In this document: one piece after another, positions 22,013-30,332 of the stretch | How the letters are laid out: the number at the start of each line of letters is the position of its first letter | Numbering within the stretch: position 1 is the stretch's first letter | Assembly: GCA_028712895.1 (NCBI GenBank) | Contig: JAQTPL010000021.1 | Span: 1 to 35,474 of the forward strand | Reading direction: 5' to 3' | From: a bacterium | GTDB lineage: Bacteria; CAYTYR01; UBA6262 | Length of the DNA: 35,474 nt | The notes under the pieces: generated by a model | The model's input: the letters and a program-made list of their open reading frames with translations, nothing else | The model's database searches: none | Told to the model about the DNA's origin: nothing | Program-made: the position numbers and the translations under genes

Positions 22013-22929
22013 TGGCTCCTTATATTGTCTCGACTTCACCGCACCTTAAAAATACAGAAACTATTTCTAAAGTCATGCGTGATGTGTTGATCGCGCTGGC
22101 CCCGGCAGCCATTGCGGCAGTTTACTTTTTTGGCTTACCGGCTCTCTGGTTAATGCTAGTCAGTATAGCCAGTGCCATAGCAGCTGAATTTATCAGTGAA
22201 AAGATCATGAAGAGGGATGTGACTATATCTGACGGCAGCGCGGCTATCACCGGTTTGTTACTGGCCATGGTTTGTCCTCCGGGAATACCTTTGTGGATAA
22301 TAGCTATTGGCGCAGCTGTATCGATCGTGCTGGTTAAACAGGTATTTGGCGGGCTCGGCTACAATCCTTTTAATCCGGCCCTGGCCGGCAGGGCTATCTT
22401 GATGGCTTCCTGGCCGGTAGCCATGACCACCTGGATTATGCCTTTTGATGCCATTACCACGGCGACGCCATTGGCCATCGCCAAGTTTAATTTACCCCAA
22501 TCTTTACCTTCTTACTGGAATATGTTTATCGGCAACCGGGCTGGTTCCTTAGGTGAAACTTCAGCGGCGGCTTTGTTGCTGGGAGCAGTGTATTTATTAT
22601 ATAAAAAGCAGATTTCCTGGCATATCCCGGTTTCTTTTATCGCGTCTGTTGGCTTATTGAGCGGTATAATGGGCAAAGATCCGCTGTTTAATATCCTGGC
22701 CGGCGGTTTGCTCCTGGGAGCTTTTTTCATGGCCACTGATATGGTGACCAGTCCCATGACCGGCAAAGGGAAAATTATTTTTGGCGGTGGTTGCGGTATC
22801 CTTACGGTTTTGATCCGTTATAAAGGCGGTTTTCCGGAAGGGGTTTGTTATTCTATTTTGATCTTTAATATGCTCACTCCCTTGATCGACAAATATACTA
22901 TGCCGCAGAAGTTTGGAAAGGTGCAATAA
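22012..22929 (+). CDS. rnfD: Rnf complex subunit RnfD
   Basis: A 305-residue integral membrane subunit with about nine to ten helices, related to NqrB. NPFNPALAGRAIL (118-130) is the family signature. The covalent FMN site (S/T-x-A-T) reads T149-T-A-T152-P-L, so T152 is the probable attachment residue; attachment depends on an ApbE-type flavin transferase. It overlaps rnfC as TAATG and rnfG as TAATG, giving tight translational coupling. Confidence 0.95.
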   Translation: MAPYIVSTSPHLKNTETISKVMRDVLIALAPAAIAAVYFFGLPALWLMLVSIASAIAAEFISEKIMKRDVTISDGSAAITGLLLAMVCPPGIPLWIIAIGAAVSIVLVKQVFGGLGYNPFNPALAGRAILMASWPVAMTTWIMPFDAITTATPLAIAKFNLPQSLPSYWNMFIGNRAGSLGETSAAALLLGAVYLLYKKQISWHIPVSFIASVGLLSGIMGKDPLFNILAGGLLLGAFFMATDMVTSPMTGKGKIIFGGGCGILTVLIRYKGGFPEGVCYSILIFNMLTPLIDKYTMPQKFGKVQ

Positions 22930-23492
22930 TGGATCTAAAACAACTAGCGAAATTCGGTTTAATATTAATGCTGACCTGTGCCCTGGCCGCGGGAGCGCTG
23001 GCTTATGTCTATGCTAAGACTAAACCAGTGATAGAAGAACGAAAAATAGAAGCTGAAAAAGAAGCTATCCTCAGTGTCTTCCCGCAGGCAGCGGAGGTTA
23101 AAATAGTACCTCAGGATAAAGACAGCTTTAAAGTTGTATTTGATAAGGACCAGCAGGAATTAGGCGTAGCTATGAAAGCTTCTCCCATAGGATATGGCGG
23201 GCCCATAGAAATACTCGTCGGAGTCACCAGGGAGGGCAAAGTATCAGCGATCAAGATCATGAATCAGAATGAAACACCTGGTTTGGGGACCAAAACAGCT
23301 GAGCCGAAATTTTATGAACAGTTTGCCGGCAAACAGGATAAAGAACTGGCTTTGAAAAAAGACGGCGGCGCTATTGAAGCAGTAACTGCGGCCACGATCT
23401 CTTCCCGGGCTGTCACCAAGGGAGTAGACGAAGCAGTGAATAAAGTTTTGAAATTTTATGAGGGGCAGAGATCTAATGAGTCTCAAAAATGA
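22929..23492 (+). CDS. rnfG: Rnf complex subunit RnfG
   Basis: A 187-residue subunit with one N-terminal membrane helix (9-28) and an extracytoplasmic FMN-binding domain. NETPGLGTK (114-122) and the covalent FMN motif T153-A-A-T156 (the SGAT position) followed by ISSRAVTKGV are visible. FMN is normally attached to that Thr by ApbE. The 3' end overlaps rnfE by 17 nt when rnfE is started at ATG 23476. Confidence 0.95.
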   Translation: MDLKQLAKFGLILMLTCALAAGALAYVYAKTKPVIEERKIEAEKEAILSVFPQAAEVKIVPQDKDSFKVVFDKDQQELGVAMKASPIGYGGPIEILVGVTREGKVSAIKIMNQNETPGLGTKTAEPKFYEQFAGKQDKELALKKDGGAIEAVTAATISSRAVTKGVDEAVNKVLKFYEGQRSNESQK

Positions 23493-24075
23493 TTTCTTAA
23501 GCGGAATTATCAAGGAAAATCCCGTACTGGTACTGATGATCGGACTATGCCCGGCCTTAGCTGTTTCCAGTACTGCGGTAAATGGTTTTGGCATGGGTAT
23601 TGCCGCCAGCTTTGTATTGATCTGTTCTAATATTGTTATAGCCACGGTTAGGAAATATGTCCCGGACCAGATCCGCATCCCGATCTTCATTATTATTATA
23701 TCTACGTTTGTCACTATTACTGACTATGTAATGCAGGCTTATAATCCGGCTTTATATAAACAACTTGGTGTTTTTGTGCCTCTGATCGTAGTTAATTGCA
23801 TTATTCTTGGCCGGGCTGAGGCGTTTGCCTATAAGAACGGGGTCTTATCCTCCACCCTGGATGGATTTGGAATGGGTATCGGTTTTGCCCTGGTCATTAC
23901 AGTGATCGGTGCGATCAGGGAATTGATCGGCAATGGTACGATCTTTGGCAAAGCTGTTTTTAATCCAGAGTTCCAGCCAGCCTTGATCATGATCCTGCCT
24001 CCGGGGGGCTTTATCACTATCGGCATATTAATGGCTTTTCTGCATTATTTCCAGAATAAAGCGAAGGAAAAATAA
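23476..24075 (+). CDS. rnfE: Rnf complex subunit RnfE
   Basis: A 199-residue membrane subunit with six predicted helices, related to NqrD. Characteristic segments are NPVLVLMIGLCPALAVSS, a Cys in the first half-channel helix (GLCPALA) and the second in VVNCIILGRAEAFA. RnfE and RnfA are inverted-topology paralogues whose conserved Cys pairs bind an intramembrane [2Fe-2S] cluster. ATG 23476 (AGGGG 10 nt upstream) gives the family N-terminus MSLKNDFLSGI; the in-frame ATG 23458 would add six residues. Confidence 0.95.
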   Translation: MSLKNDFLSGIIKENPVLVLMIGLCPALAVSSTAVNGFGMGIAASFVLICSNIVIATVRKYVPDQIRIPIFIIIISTFVTITDYVMQAYNPALYKQLGVFVPLIVVNCIILGRAEAFAYKNGVLSSTLDGFGMGIGFALVITVIGAIRELIGNGTIFGKAVFNPEFQPALIMILPPGGFITIGILMAFLHYFQNKAKEK

Positions 24076-24077
24076 TC

Positions 24078-24665
24078 ATGGATTCTTCCAGTCTTTTTGG
24101 CATTTTGATCGCTTCTCTGTTGATCAATAATATTTTGCTTATCAGGTTTATCGCGTTATGCTCATTCTTCGGCGTGTCCAACCAGATGGAAACTTCCATC
24201 GGCATGGGTATGGCCGTGATCTTTGTGATGATGATGGCCTCTGCTGTGAGCTGGCTGATCTATTATTTTCTGCTGGTGCCTTTTGACCTGGTCTATCTGC
24301 GTACGGCTTCCTTTATCCTGACCATTGCTGCCCTGGTCCAGCTGGAGGAAATGTATTTGAAGAAATATGTGCCGACACTCTACCGGGCTATGGGTATTTA
24401 CCTGCCGCTCATCACTACCAATTGCGCAGTCCTGGCTGTGGCATTCCTGAATATCGATTATAATTACAATTTTCTGCAAAGCATGGTTTATACTTTTGGT
24501 GTATCTGCTGGTTATACCCTGGCGATCATTTTATTTGCCGGTATCAGGGAGAGGGTCGCTTTAGCGCCTGTGCCCAAAGCTTTGCAGGGTTATCCGATCG
24601 CTTTTTTCACTGCCAGTCTTATGTCCCTGGCGTTTCTGGGCTTTAAAGGACTATTTGGATTATAA
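24078..24665 (+). CDS. rnfA: Rnf complex subunit RnfA
   Basis: A 195-residue membrane subunit with six helices, related to NqrE. LINNILLIRFIALCSFFGVS contains the first Cys of the intramembrane cluster, and YLPLITTNCAVLAVAF the second. It begins 2 nt after rnfE. Unlike the tight junctions elsewhere in the operon, it is followed by a 107-nt gap with a facing repeat array before rnfB. Confidence 0.95.
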   Translation: MDSSSLFGILIASLLINNILLIRFIALCSFFGVSNQMETSIGMGMAVIFVMMMASAVSWLIYYFLLVPFDLVYLRTASFILTIAALVQLEEMYLKKYVPTLYRAMGIYLPLITTNCAVLAVAFLNIDYNYNFLQSMVYTFGVSAGYTLAIILFAGIRERVALAPVPKALQGYPIAFFTASLMSLAFLGFKGLFGL

Positions 24666-24667
24666 GA

Positions 24668-24755
24668 GCAGTTATAAGTTTTGAATTTTAAGTTTTAAGT
24701 TATGGTAAGAAGCTTTCACCTTAATTCAAAACTCAACACTCAAAACTCAAAATTA
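24668..24755. repeat. Facing heptamer arrays inside the rnf operon (AAAACTY family)
   Basis: A left array of about five 7-nt units (TAAGTTT, TGAATTT, TAAGTTT, TAAGTTA and a weaker first unit, 24668-24702) and a right array of five units (TTAATTC, AAAACTC, AACACTC, AAAACTC, AAAATTA, 24721-24755) are degenerate reverse complements, separated by 18 nt centred on AAGCTT. The RNA could fold into a long A/U-rich hairpin between rnfA and rnfB. Confidence 0.85.
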
Positions 24756-24772
24756 TATTTAAGAGGTACAAA

Positions 24773-25570
24773 GTGGTTTACGCTTTACTAATACTAGGTG
24801 GTTTGGGATTGATACTTGGCCTCGGCCTGGCTTTTGCCGGGCAGAAATTCATGGTCCATATGGATCCCAAACAGGAAGAATTATTGAAAGCACTGCCTGG
24901 TGTTAATTGCGGTGCCTGTGGCTTTCCTGGCTGCCTTGGGTATGCTGAGGCTTTAGCCCTGGGGAACGCAGAACCCAATAAATGCAGTGTCGGCGGCTAT
25001 AAAACCACCAAGGCTATTGGCCATATCCTGGGCGTAGATGTAGATGAGAAAGTAGCGGAGATGGCGGCGGTATTTTGCCGCGGCGACCGGGAGAATTGCA
25101 CTGATAAATATATTTATGATGGTGTCTCTGATTGCCGGGCAGCTATTGCCTTATCCGGAGGACATAAGGGATGTATCTATGGTTGTATCGGCCTTGGTTC
25201 TTGTGTCCGGGCTTGTCCTTTTGACGCGATAGATTGGCAACCAGGCAATCCGCCAAAGATCAATCCTGACAAATGTACCGGCTGTGGCCTTTGTTTTAAA
25301 ACCTGCCCGAAAAATGTCATCGGCTTGATGTCCCGCGAACATGCCGTCTGTGTGGCTTGTAAAAGCCTGGATAAAGGCAGGGAAGTAAGAAATATCTGTA
25401 AAGTAGGTTGCATTGCCTGTGGCGCTTGTGTTAAAATATGCCCAGTCAATGCTATTACCTTAAAAGACAACCTCGCGGTGATCGATTACTCCAAATGTAT
25501 CGGCTGCGGCAAATGCGTAGAAAAGTGTCCTACCAAGACAATCATTTTTGTAAAAGCCAAGGGAAAATAA
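24773..25570 (+). CDS. rnfB: Rnf complex subunit RnfB (multi-cluster ferredoxin)
   Basis: A 265-residue subunit that takes electrons from reduced ferredoxin. It has an N-terminal membrane anchor (2-22), the [4Fe-4S] domain C46-x2-C49-x4-C54-x16-C71, and then a Cys-rich region with several ferredoxin-type motifs: C168/171/174/178, C213/216/219/223 and C242/245/248/252, plus further Cys at 134, 138, 144 and 148. This is richer than the two-cluster RnfB of proteobacteria and like the Firmicute-type long form. The start is GTG with AAGAGG 6 nt upstream, after the repeat array. It is the last gene of the operon. Confidence 0.95.
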   Translation: MVYALLILGGLGLILGLGLAFAGQKFMVHMDPKQEELLKALPGVNCGACGFPGCLGYAEALALGNAEPNKCSVGGYKTTKAIGHILGVDVDEKVAEMAAVFCRGDRENCTDKYIYDGVSDCRAAIALSGGHKGCIYGCIGLGSCVRACPFDAIDWQPGNPPKINPDKCTGCGLCFKTCPKNVIGLMSREHAVCVACKSLDKGREVRNICKVGCIACGACVKICPVNAITLKDNLAVIDYSKCIGCGKCVEKCPTKTIIFVKAKGK

Positions 25571-25588
25571 TTAAATAAGGGTTTGCGT

Positions 25589-26458
25589 ATGGAAAGCATG
25601 ACAGGTTATGGAAGAGGTGAGGAAGGCGGCATCAGGGCCGAGATTCGTTGTACCAATCACCGGTACTGTGAAATCGGCTTAAAAATGCCTACCTTGCTTT
25701 TGCCGCTGGAAGATGAAGTGCGCAAGATCATCCAGGAAAAACTGAAACGCGGCCATATTGATGTAAACATCACCCTGGAATCAAAAACCACCCTTAAAAA
25801 AATCCTGTTCAAAGTTAACAAAGACCTGGCACAGGCATATACCTCAGTGCTCATTAAAATGGCTAAAGACTTGGATATGCCGGCAAATATCAGCCTGGAA
25901 TTCCTCTTGAGCAAAGTTCCGGATATTATTCAGGTAGAAGAAACCCCGGTCAACCTGATGAAAGTGGTCCCGGACCTGAAGAAAGCTATCTTCCAAAGCG
26001 TCAATAATGTTAAAATGATCCGTCACCGGGAAGGCAAAGCCATTGAAAATGATTTTATTGACCGTCTGGATGTGATCAGCGGTGTCGTAACAGAAATAGA
26101 ACAAATGGCTCCGCAGGTTATAGAAAAATACCGGAAAAATTTTGAGGACCGGATCAAGGCATTACTTAAAGGACAAGCTATTGATAATAATCAACTGATG
26201 CATGAAGTGGCTTTTTACGCGGAAAAAGTGGATATTACCGAAGAGATCGTACGCCTGAACAGCCATATCAAGCAGTTTAGCCAAATTATCAAGAAATTGA
26301 CCCCGGTAGGACGCGAGCTTGATTTTACCTTGCAGGAAATGAATCGCGAGATCAATACTATGGGGTCCAAAGCCGACGAGATAGTTATCAGTCAAAAAGT
26401 TATCCAGGTTAAAGGTGAGTTGGAAAAATTGCGGGAGCAGGTTCAAAATATAGTTTAG
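25589..26458 (+). CDS. YicC family endoribonuclease
   Basis: A 289-residue protein with the YicC start MESMTGYGRG, core segment EIRCTNHRYCEIGLKMP, and C-terminal DUF1732 motif KLTPVGRELDFTLQEMNREINTMGSK with acidic and Asn residues typical of the family. Family members act in RNA turnover in E. coli. ATG 25589 is preferred over TTG 25583 because AAGGG lies 7 nt before it. It starts 18 nt after rnfB and could be read through from the rnf operon. Confidence 0.93.
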   Translation: MESMTGYGRGEEGGIRAEIRCTNHRYCEIGLKMPTLLLPLEDEVRKIIQEKLKRGHIDVNITLESKTTLKKILFKVNKDLAQAYTSVLIKMAKDLDMPANISLEFLLSKVPDIIQVEETPVNLMKVVPDLKKAIFQSVNNVKMIRHREGKAIENDFIDRLDVISGVVTEIEQMAPQVIEKYRKNFEDRIKALLKGQAIDNNQLMHEVAFYAEKVDITEEIVRLNSHIKQFSQIIKKLTPVGRELDFTLQEMNREINTMGSKADEIVISQKVIQVKGELEKLREQVQNIV

Positions 26459-26470
26459 TTCAGCGTCATA

Positions 26471-26494
26471 GGGTCAGAGTGTCAAAGGGTCAAA
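26471..26494 (+). repeat. Short octamer tandem repeat GKGTCARA, 3 units
   Basis: GGGTCAGA, GTGTCAAA and GGGTCAAA follow each other, with weaker related 7-nt units (GTTCAGC, GTCATAG) before them from 26457. The array separates yicC from the ribosome-binding site of cutA. Confidence 0.65.
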
Positions 26495-26517
26495 GTAAGA
26501 GCTGGGAGGAGCAGTAC

Positions 26518-26853
26518 GTGAAAAAAGCCGGCAAGTATATTATGATATTTGTGACCTGTGCTCATTATAACGAGGCCAACGAGATAGCTCATGCCCTGGT
26601 CAAAGATAAATTAGTTGCCTGTGTCAATATTTTGCTGCACTCTGAATCTCTTTTTTGGTGGCAGAATAAAATAGATCGGGCCAGCGAGATCGTCATCATT
26701 GCCAAAACAACTGCCGCCAAAATGCCCAACCTGATCACCAAAGTTAAAAAAATGCACAGTTATAAAGTCCCGGAAATAATAGCATTGCCAATAATAGACG
26801 GTAGTGCAGAATACCTTAGCTGGATCGATGATTCAGTTAAAGAAAAGGAGTAA
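26518..26853 (+). CDS. cutA: CutA1 family protein
   Basis: About 111 residues, the normal CutA1 length. Family motifs: YIMIFVTCAHYNEANEIAHALVKDKLVACVNI, then SESLFWWQNKID (the S-x-Y-x-W-x-G-like strand), IIAKTTAAKMPNLI and YKVPEIIALPI. CutA1 trimers are linked to divalent-metal tolerance in E. coli but their molecular role is unsettled. GTG 26518 is chosen because GGGAGGAG (26504-26511) is 6 nt upstream; an in-frame start at 26479 would lie inside the octamer repeat and add 13 unlikely residues. Confidence 0.9.
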   Translation: MKKAGKYIMIFVTCAHYNEANEIAHALVKDKLVACVNILLHSESLFWWQNKIDRASEIVIIAKTTAAKMPNLITKVKKMHSYKVPEIIALPIIDGSAEYLSWIDDSVKEKE

Positions 26854-26859
26854 ATAGAC

Positions 26860-27948
26860 ATGAGATTAATAAGAGTTTTAATACTGGCGCTGATTGCGCT
26901 TACAATTGGCACTGTGGTTTGGGCTGATATGCCGGTAATGGCCAGCAGCACCACCAAAATAGGAGGCTATACCAGGCTCCGCTACCTGCTTTTGCCGCAT
27001 GAAGCAGATACTTTCAGGTTTGATGAACTTTCCTTGACTGTTAAAAATGATTTTAGTGAGCAGGTTTTTGGTATGGTCGGCGCCCTGGTCTATGGGGGGA
27101 GTGCTTTTTATTTAGAACATGCTTATTTAGGGATCGAGGGATTGCCATTGAACGGCATGTTATATATCGGGCAAACCCGCAATTATGCTTTTGGTTTAAC
27201 GCCCAGCTATGGCAACCGCAAAACCACTAATTACGGGATTGTCTCTGATGCTTTTACTCATGACCGCATCCTTGGCGTGCAGTATCTTGGTAAGGTCGAC
27301 GTTGTTGATTTTGCCGCTGCTGTTTATAACGGTTATTCGATCTCGTACCGGCAAGCCGGCGAGGGAACAAGCAATATCAGATTTCTGGCTGACCGTGATT
27401 CTACGCTCGGCACTTTCCAGGGGCGTGATCCCAGCGACAATAAAGAAGCTGCTGCCCGTATCGGCATGTCCAATATCGGTGGTTTCAGTGTGGGATTAAG
27501 CGGGTCATTCGGACGGCTGAGCAATACAGACCTGGTTTTTATGAAAACTAATGTCAAATCTGATTATGAAACCAGGACCAAGAACCGCTTTGGCCTTGAT
27601 GCCAAATATACTGCCGGGGCTTTCCTGGCCCAGGGTGAATTTTATCAGGGCAAAACCAGCGAACTCAACCATAATGCCTGGCAAGTTTTAGCTTTCTATA
27701 AGATCCCTTATGTGCAAGACAAAACTATCGATGTGTACGCCCGTTACGGCACCATCAATCCGGATATAGAGGCCACTACGTCCAGCTATACCTGGGTCTT
27801 GAAACAGACTGTAACCGGGATCATCTATTATTTTACCAAGAATATCTGGCTCCAGACAGAGCTGGAATTTAATACTGAGGGCCCGAGAGGCGGGATCGTT
27901 AAGATCGATAATGATGCTTACTTTACGGAGTTGTTCGTGAGCTTCTAA
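26860..27948 (+). CDS. Outer-membrane beta-barrel porin-like protein
   Basis: A 362-residue exported protein: signal peptide (about 1-22, cleavage near V-W-A-D), then alternating hydrophobic/polar strands throughout with many Tyr, Gly and Phe, and a C-terminal Phe (YFTELFVSF) like the Bam recognition signal. SSTTKIGGYTRLRY and FRFDELSLTVKNDFSEQVFG resemble the first strands of the phosphate-selective/OprP-like superfamily. The solute is unknown. AAGGAG is 9 nt before the ATG. The 3' end overlaps the radical SAM gene as TAATG. This gene is direct support for a Gram-negative envelope. Confidence 0.85.
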   Translation: MRLIRVLILALIALTIGTVVWADMPVMASSTTKIGGYTRLRYLLLPHEADTFRFDELSLTVKNDFSEQVFGMVGALVYGGSAFYLEHAYLGIEGLPLNGMLYIGQTRNYAFGLTPSYGNRKTTNYGIVSDAFTHDRILGVQYLGKVDVVDFAAAVYNGYSISYRQAGEGTSNIRFLADRDSTLGTFQGRDPSDNKEAAARIGMSNIGGFSVGLSGSFGRLSNTDLVFMKTNVKSDYETRTKNRFGLDAKYTAGAFLAQGEFYQGKTSELNHNAWQVLAFYKIPYVQDKTIDVYARYGTINPDIEATTSSYTWVLKQTVTGIIYYFTKNIWLQTELEFNTEGPRGGIVKIDNDAYFTELFVSF

Positions 27949-28946
27949 TGGAAGCGCTGTACTATAAAATTATTGATGCAAATAAAAAAGTGGCACAGTG
28001 TGAACTGTGCCCTTTTTTATGCGTACTTGAGCCGGAGCAGATTGGTAACTGCGGCATCCGCCAGAACCTGGACGGCAAGATATATGCTTTAGTCTATGGG
28101 CAATTTGCTTCGGTCAATCTTGATCCTATCGAAAAAAAACCATTGTACCATTTCTATCCAGGCAGTGATATTTTTTCAGTGGGGACCGCCGGCTGTAATT
28201 TCCATTGCCAATTCTGCCAGAATTGGGAGATTTCCCAAAAGAAGCCGTCAGAATTGCTGTTACGGGAAATTTCCATTGATGATATTGTGCGAATGGCCAA
28301 ACAATATAACAGTATTGGCATAGCCTATACCTATAATGAGCCGCTGGTTAATTATGAATTTGTCCTGGAATGCGCGGAACAAGCTCATAAATACGGTCTT
28401 AAGAATGTCCTGGTAACCAATGGCTATATCCAGGAAAGCCCGTTGCTCAGGTTACTGCCTTTCATTGATGCCGTTAACGTTGATGTTAAATCGTTTCGCG
28501 ATGAGTTTTACAAAAAAATGTGCGGCGGCCGCCTGGCTCCGGTGTTGCGTACGGTAGAAACCTGCGCCCGCAAAAAGATCCATATAGAATTAACCAACCT
28601 GATCATCCCGCATCTCAATGATTCCCAGGAAGAACTGGAAGATTTGACTGATTGGGTCTATGCGCTGGGAGAAGAGACCCCGCTGCATTTTTCCCGTTAT
28701 TTACCCTGTTATAAAATGACGGCAGAGCCGACACCTCTGGCGACGCTGCTTAAAGCCCGGGACATTGCCATTAAGAAATTGAAATATGTCTATATCGGCA
28801 ATGTATTTGAAGAGCGGGAAACAAAAACATATTGTCCCCATTGCCAGGAACTGCTGATCATCAGGCAAGGGTATCGCACTGCGGTCAAGGCGGTGAAAGA
28901 TAGCCGTTGCACAAAATGCGGGAACAAAGTCAATGTTATTCAATAA
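27948..28946 (+). CDS. AmmeMemoRadiSam-type radical SAM enzyme (PflA-like)
   Basis: A 332-residue radical SAM protein. The cluster motif is CNFHCQFC (C83, C87, C90). It is preceded by a Cys-rich N-terminus, CELCPFLC ... GNCGIR (C18, C21, C25, C35), and followed at the C-terminus by a zinc-ribbon pair CPHC ... CTKCG. This layout matches the AmmeMemoRadiSam system enzyme rather than a glycyl-radical activase. In that system it occurs with Memo-like and AMMECR1 proteins; neither is seen in the window. The substrate is unknown. It overlaps the porin gene at the 5' end and the ApbE-like gene at the 3' end. Confidence 0.9.
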   Translation: MEALYYKIIDANKKVAQCELCPFLCVLEPEQIGNCGIRQNLDGKIYALVYGQFASVNLDPIEKKPLYHFYPGSDIFSVGTAGCNFHCQFCQNWEISQKKPSELLLREISIDDIVRMAKQYNSIGIAYTYNEPLVNYEFVLECAEQAHKYGLKNVLVTNGYIQESPLLRLLPFIDAVNVDVKSFRDEFYKKMCGGRLAPVLRTVETCARKKIHIELTNLIIPHLNDSQEELEDLTDWVYALGEETPLHFSRYLPCYKMTAEPTPLATLLKARDIAIKKLKYVYIGNVFEERETKTYCPHCQELLIIRQGYRTAVKAVKDSRCTKCGNKVNVIQ

Positions 28947-29994
28947 TAACTCAAAACTCACCTGTCCTCGCGTCTTTGATTTTTTCCGTAGGACAAATCA
29001 GCAGGGGAAAACTCAAAACTCAAAATTGCTTTTTATATTCATATTAATATTTTTGTTCGGATGTAAGCCCAGAGAGCAAGAAGTGTACGATGCCAGGGTA
29101 ATGCTCGGCACGGTGATCGAGATTAAAATAGTTGATACCGATTCCCAAAAGGCGAGGCAAGCTCTCTCTGCGGCTTTCGATGAGATCAGCCGCATCGAAA
29201 AGCTCATGTCTCATTTTAACCGGGACAGCGCTCTTTCGCACTTGAACAAGAAGGGTTATACAGAAGATAAAGAGCTGTACGCGCTTATCTCCAAGGCCGT
29301 AGAAATTAGCAAAATTACTGACGGCGGCTTTGATGTGACGGTAGGGCCGCTCATGAGTTTATGGGATTTTAAGGCCCAAACCCCGCGAGTGCCGTCGACA
29401 CAGCAAATCAGTCAGAAGTTGAAGAATATTGGATACAAATATATAAATTTTGATTCCAATAAAAGTAGAATTATGATAAAAAAGGGCATTGACATTGATC
29501 TGGGCGGTATTGCCAAAGGATATGCGACAGACCAAGCCGTTGCTATTTTGCAGGAACAGGGTATCCATACCGCGTTAGTTAATTCTGGCGGTGATATCCG
29601 GGCTATCGGTGATAAAGAATGGCGTATCGGGTTGAAAAATCCGCGAGGTAATGATATCCTGGTCGCCATTACAGTTAAAAATAAAGCCGTCATTACCAGT
29701 GGAGATTATGAGCGGTATTTCATCAAAGATGGCCGGCGCTACCACCATATTTTGGACCCACATACCGGTTATCCGGCTGACCAGTGCCAGAGCGTGACTG
29801 TTATCGCTCCGACTGCCACTGCAGCGGTGGCACTGGCTAAGGGAATTTTTGTGGCTGGTCCAGAAAAAGGTTTGGGAATTGTTACCTCTCAATCTCAGAC
29901 GGAAACTATTATTATCGATAACCAGGGCAGCTTATATGCGTCCCCTGGTTTAGTAAAAAAAGGGAATACCTATCTGGTACAAGAGGCCCAGTAG
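28933..29994 (+). CDS. apbE: ApbE-like FAD:protein FMN transferase with altered metal site
   Basis: A 353-residue lipoprotein-like homologue of ApbE, which attaches FMN to Thr of proteins such as RnfG and RnfD. A hydrophobic stretch LLFIFILIFLFGC gives a lipobox at C44. ApbE motifs: MLGTVIEI, FDVTVGPLMSLW, DIDLGGIAKGYATD, NSGGDIRAIG (217-226) and HHILDPHTGYPAD (271-283). The closing motif, usually A-D-A-L-A-T-A, reads A298-V299-A-L-A-K303-G: the Asp and Thr Mg2+ ligands are replaced. The first 31 residues are encoded across a repeat and look odd before a signal peptide. No ATG or GTG lies nearer, so the start is uncertain. The location near rnf supports a flavinylation link, but activity is doubtful. 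Confidence 0.82.
   Translation: MLFNNNSKLTCPRVFDFFRRTNQQGKTQNSKLLFIFILIFLFGCKPREQEVYDARVMLGTVIEIKIVDTDSQKARQALSAAFDEISRIEKLMSHFNRDSALSHLNKKGYTEDKELYALISKAVEISKITDGGFDVTVGPLMSLWDFKAQTPRVPSTQQISQKLKNIGYKYINFDSNKSRIMIKKGIDIDLGGIAKGYATDQAVAILQEQGIHTALVNSGGDIRAIGDKEWRIGLKNPRGNDILVAITVKNKAVITSGDYERYFIKDGRRYHHILDPHTGYPADQCQSVTVIAPTATAAVALAKGIFVAGPEKGLGIVTSQSQTETIIIDNQGSLYASPGLVKKGNTYLVQEAQ
28947..29028 (+). repeat. Two short AAAACTC arrays flanking an inverted-repeat core, at the apbE 5' end
   Basis: TAACTCA and AAACTCA (28947-28960) lie on one side and AAAACTC, AAAACTC, AAAATTG (29008-29028) on the other of a core with complementary pieces CCTGTCC and GGACA. The unit is the same as in the rnfA-rnfB array at 24721-24755. 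It overlaps the predicted N-terminus of the ApbE-like protein. Confidence 0.75.
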
Positions 29995-30332
29995 TGGAAA
30001 AATTCAACGAAAAAGACAAACTTTATAAAAATGGCGACTGGGGTACAAAATATTTTGTGAACGGGCCTCACTGGGAAGGCGGACTGGTCGTCTTTAAACC
30101 TGGCCAAAAGTTGGGTGAGCATTTTCACCGGGAGGTGGAAGAGATATTTTACTTCCTGGAAGGCGCTCCGGCCATGATCATAGACGGCAAAGAGTACCGC
30201 GTACAACCTGGCGATGTTTTCAAAGTCGCTGCCGGTGAAAAACATGATATTATTAACGATACTGAACGACCAATGAAAGCGCTCTTTATTAAAAGCCCTT
30301 ACCGGCCCACTGATAAGATTGCTACGCAATGA
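29994..30332 (+). CDS. Small cupin-domain protein
   Basis: A 112-residue single-domain cupin. The metal-binding motifs are GEHFHREVEEIFYFLEG (H-F-H with a following Glu) and the second-motif His in GEKHDI, after YRVQPGDVF. All expected ligands are present. The substrate cannot be told; such minimal cupins often act on sugars or as small isomerases or sensors. The start is GTG 29994, overlapping the TAG stop of the ApbE-like gene. A large inverted repeat starts at its stop codon. Confidence 0.9.
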   Translation: MEKFNEKDKLYKNGDWGTKYFVNGPHWEGGLVVFKPGQKLGEHFHREVEEIFYFLEGAPAMIIDGKEYRVQPGDVFKVAAGEKHDIINDTERPMKALFIKSPYRPTDKIATQ

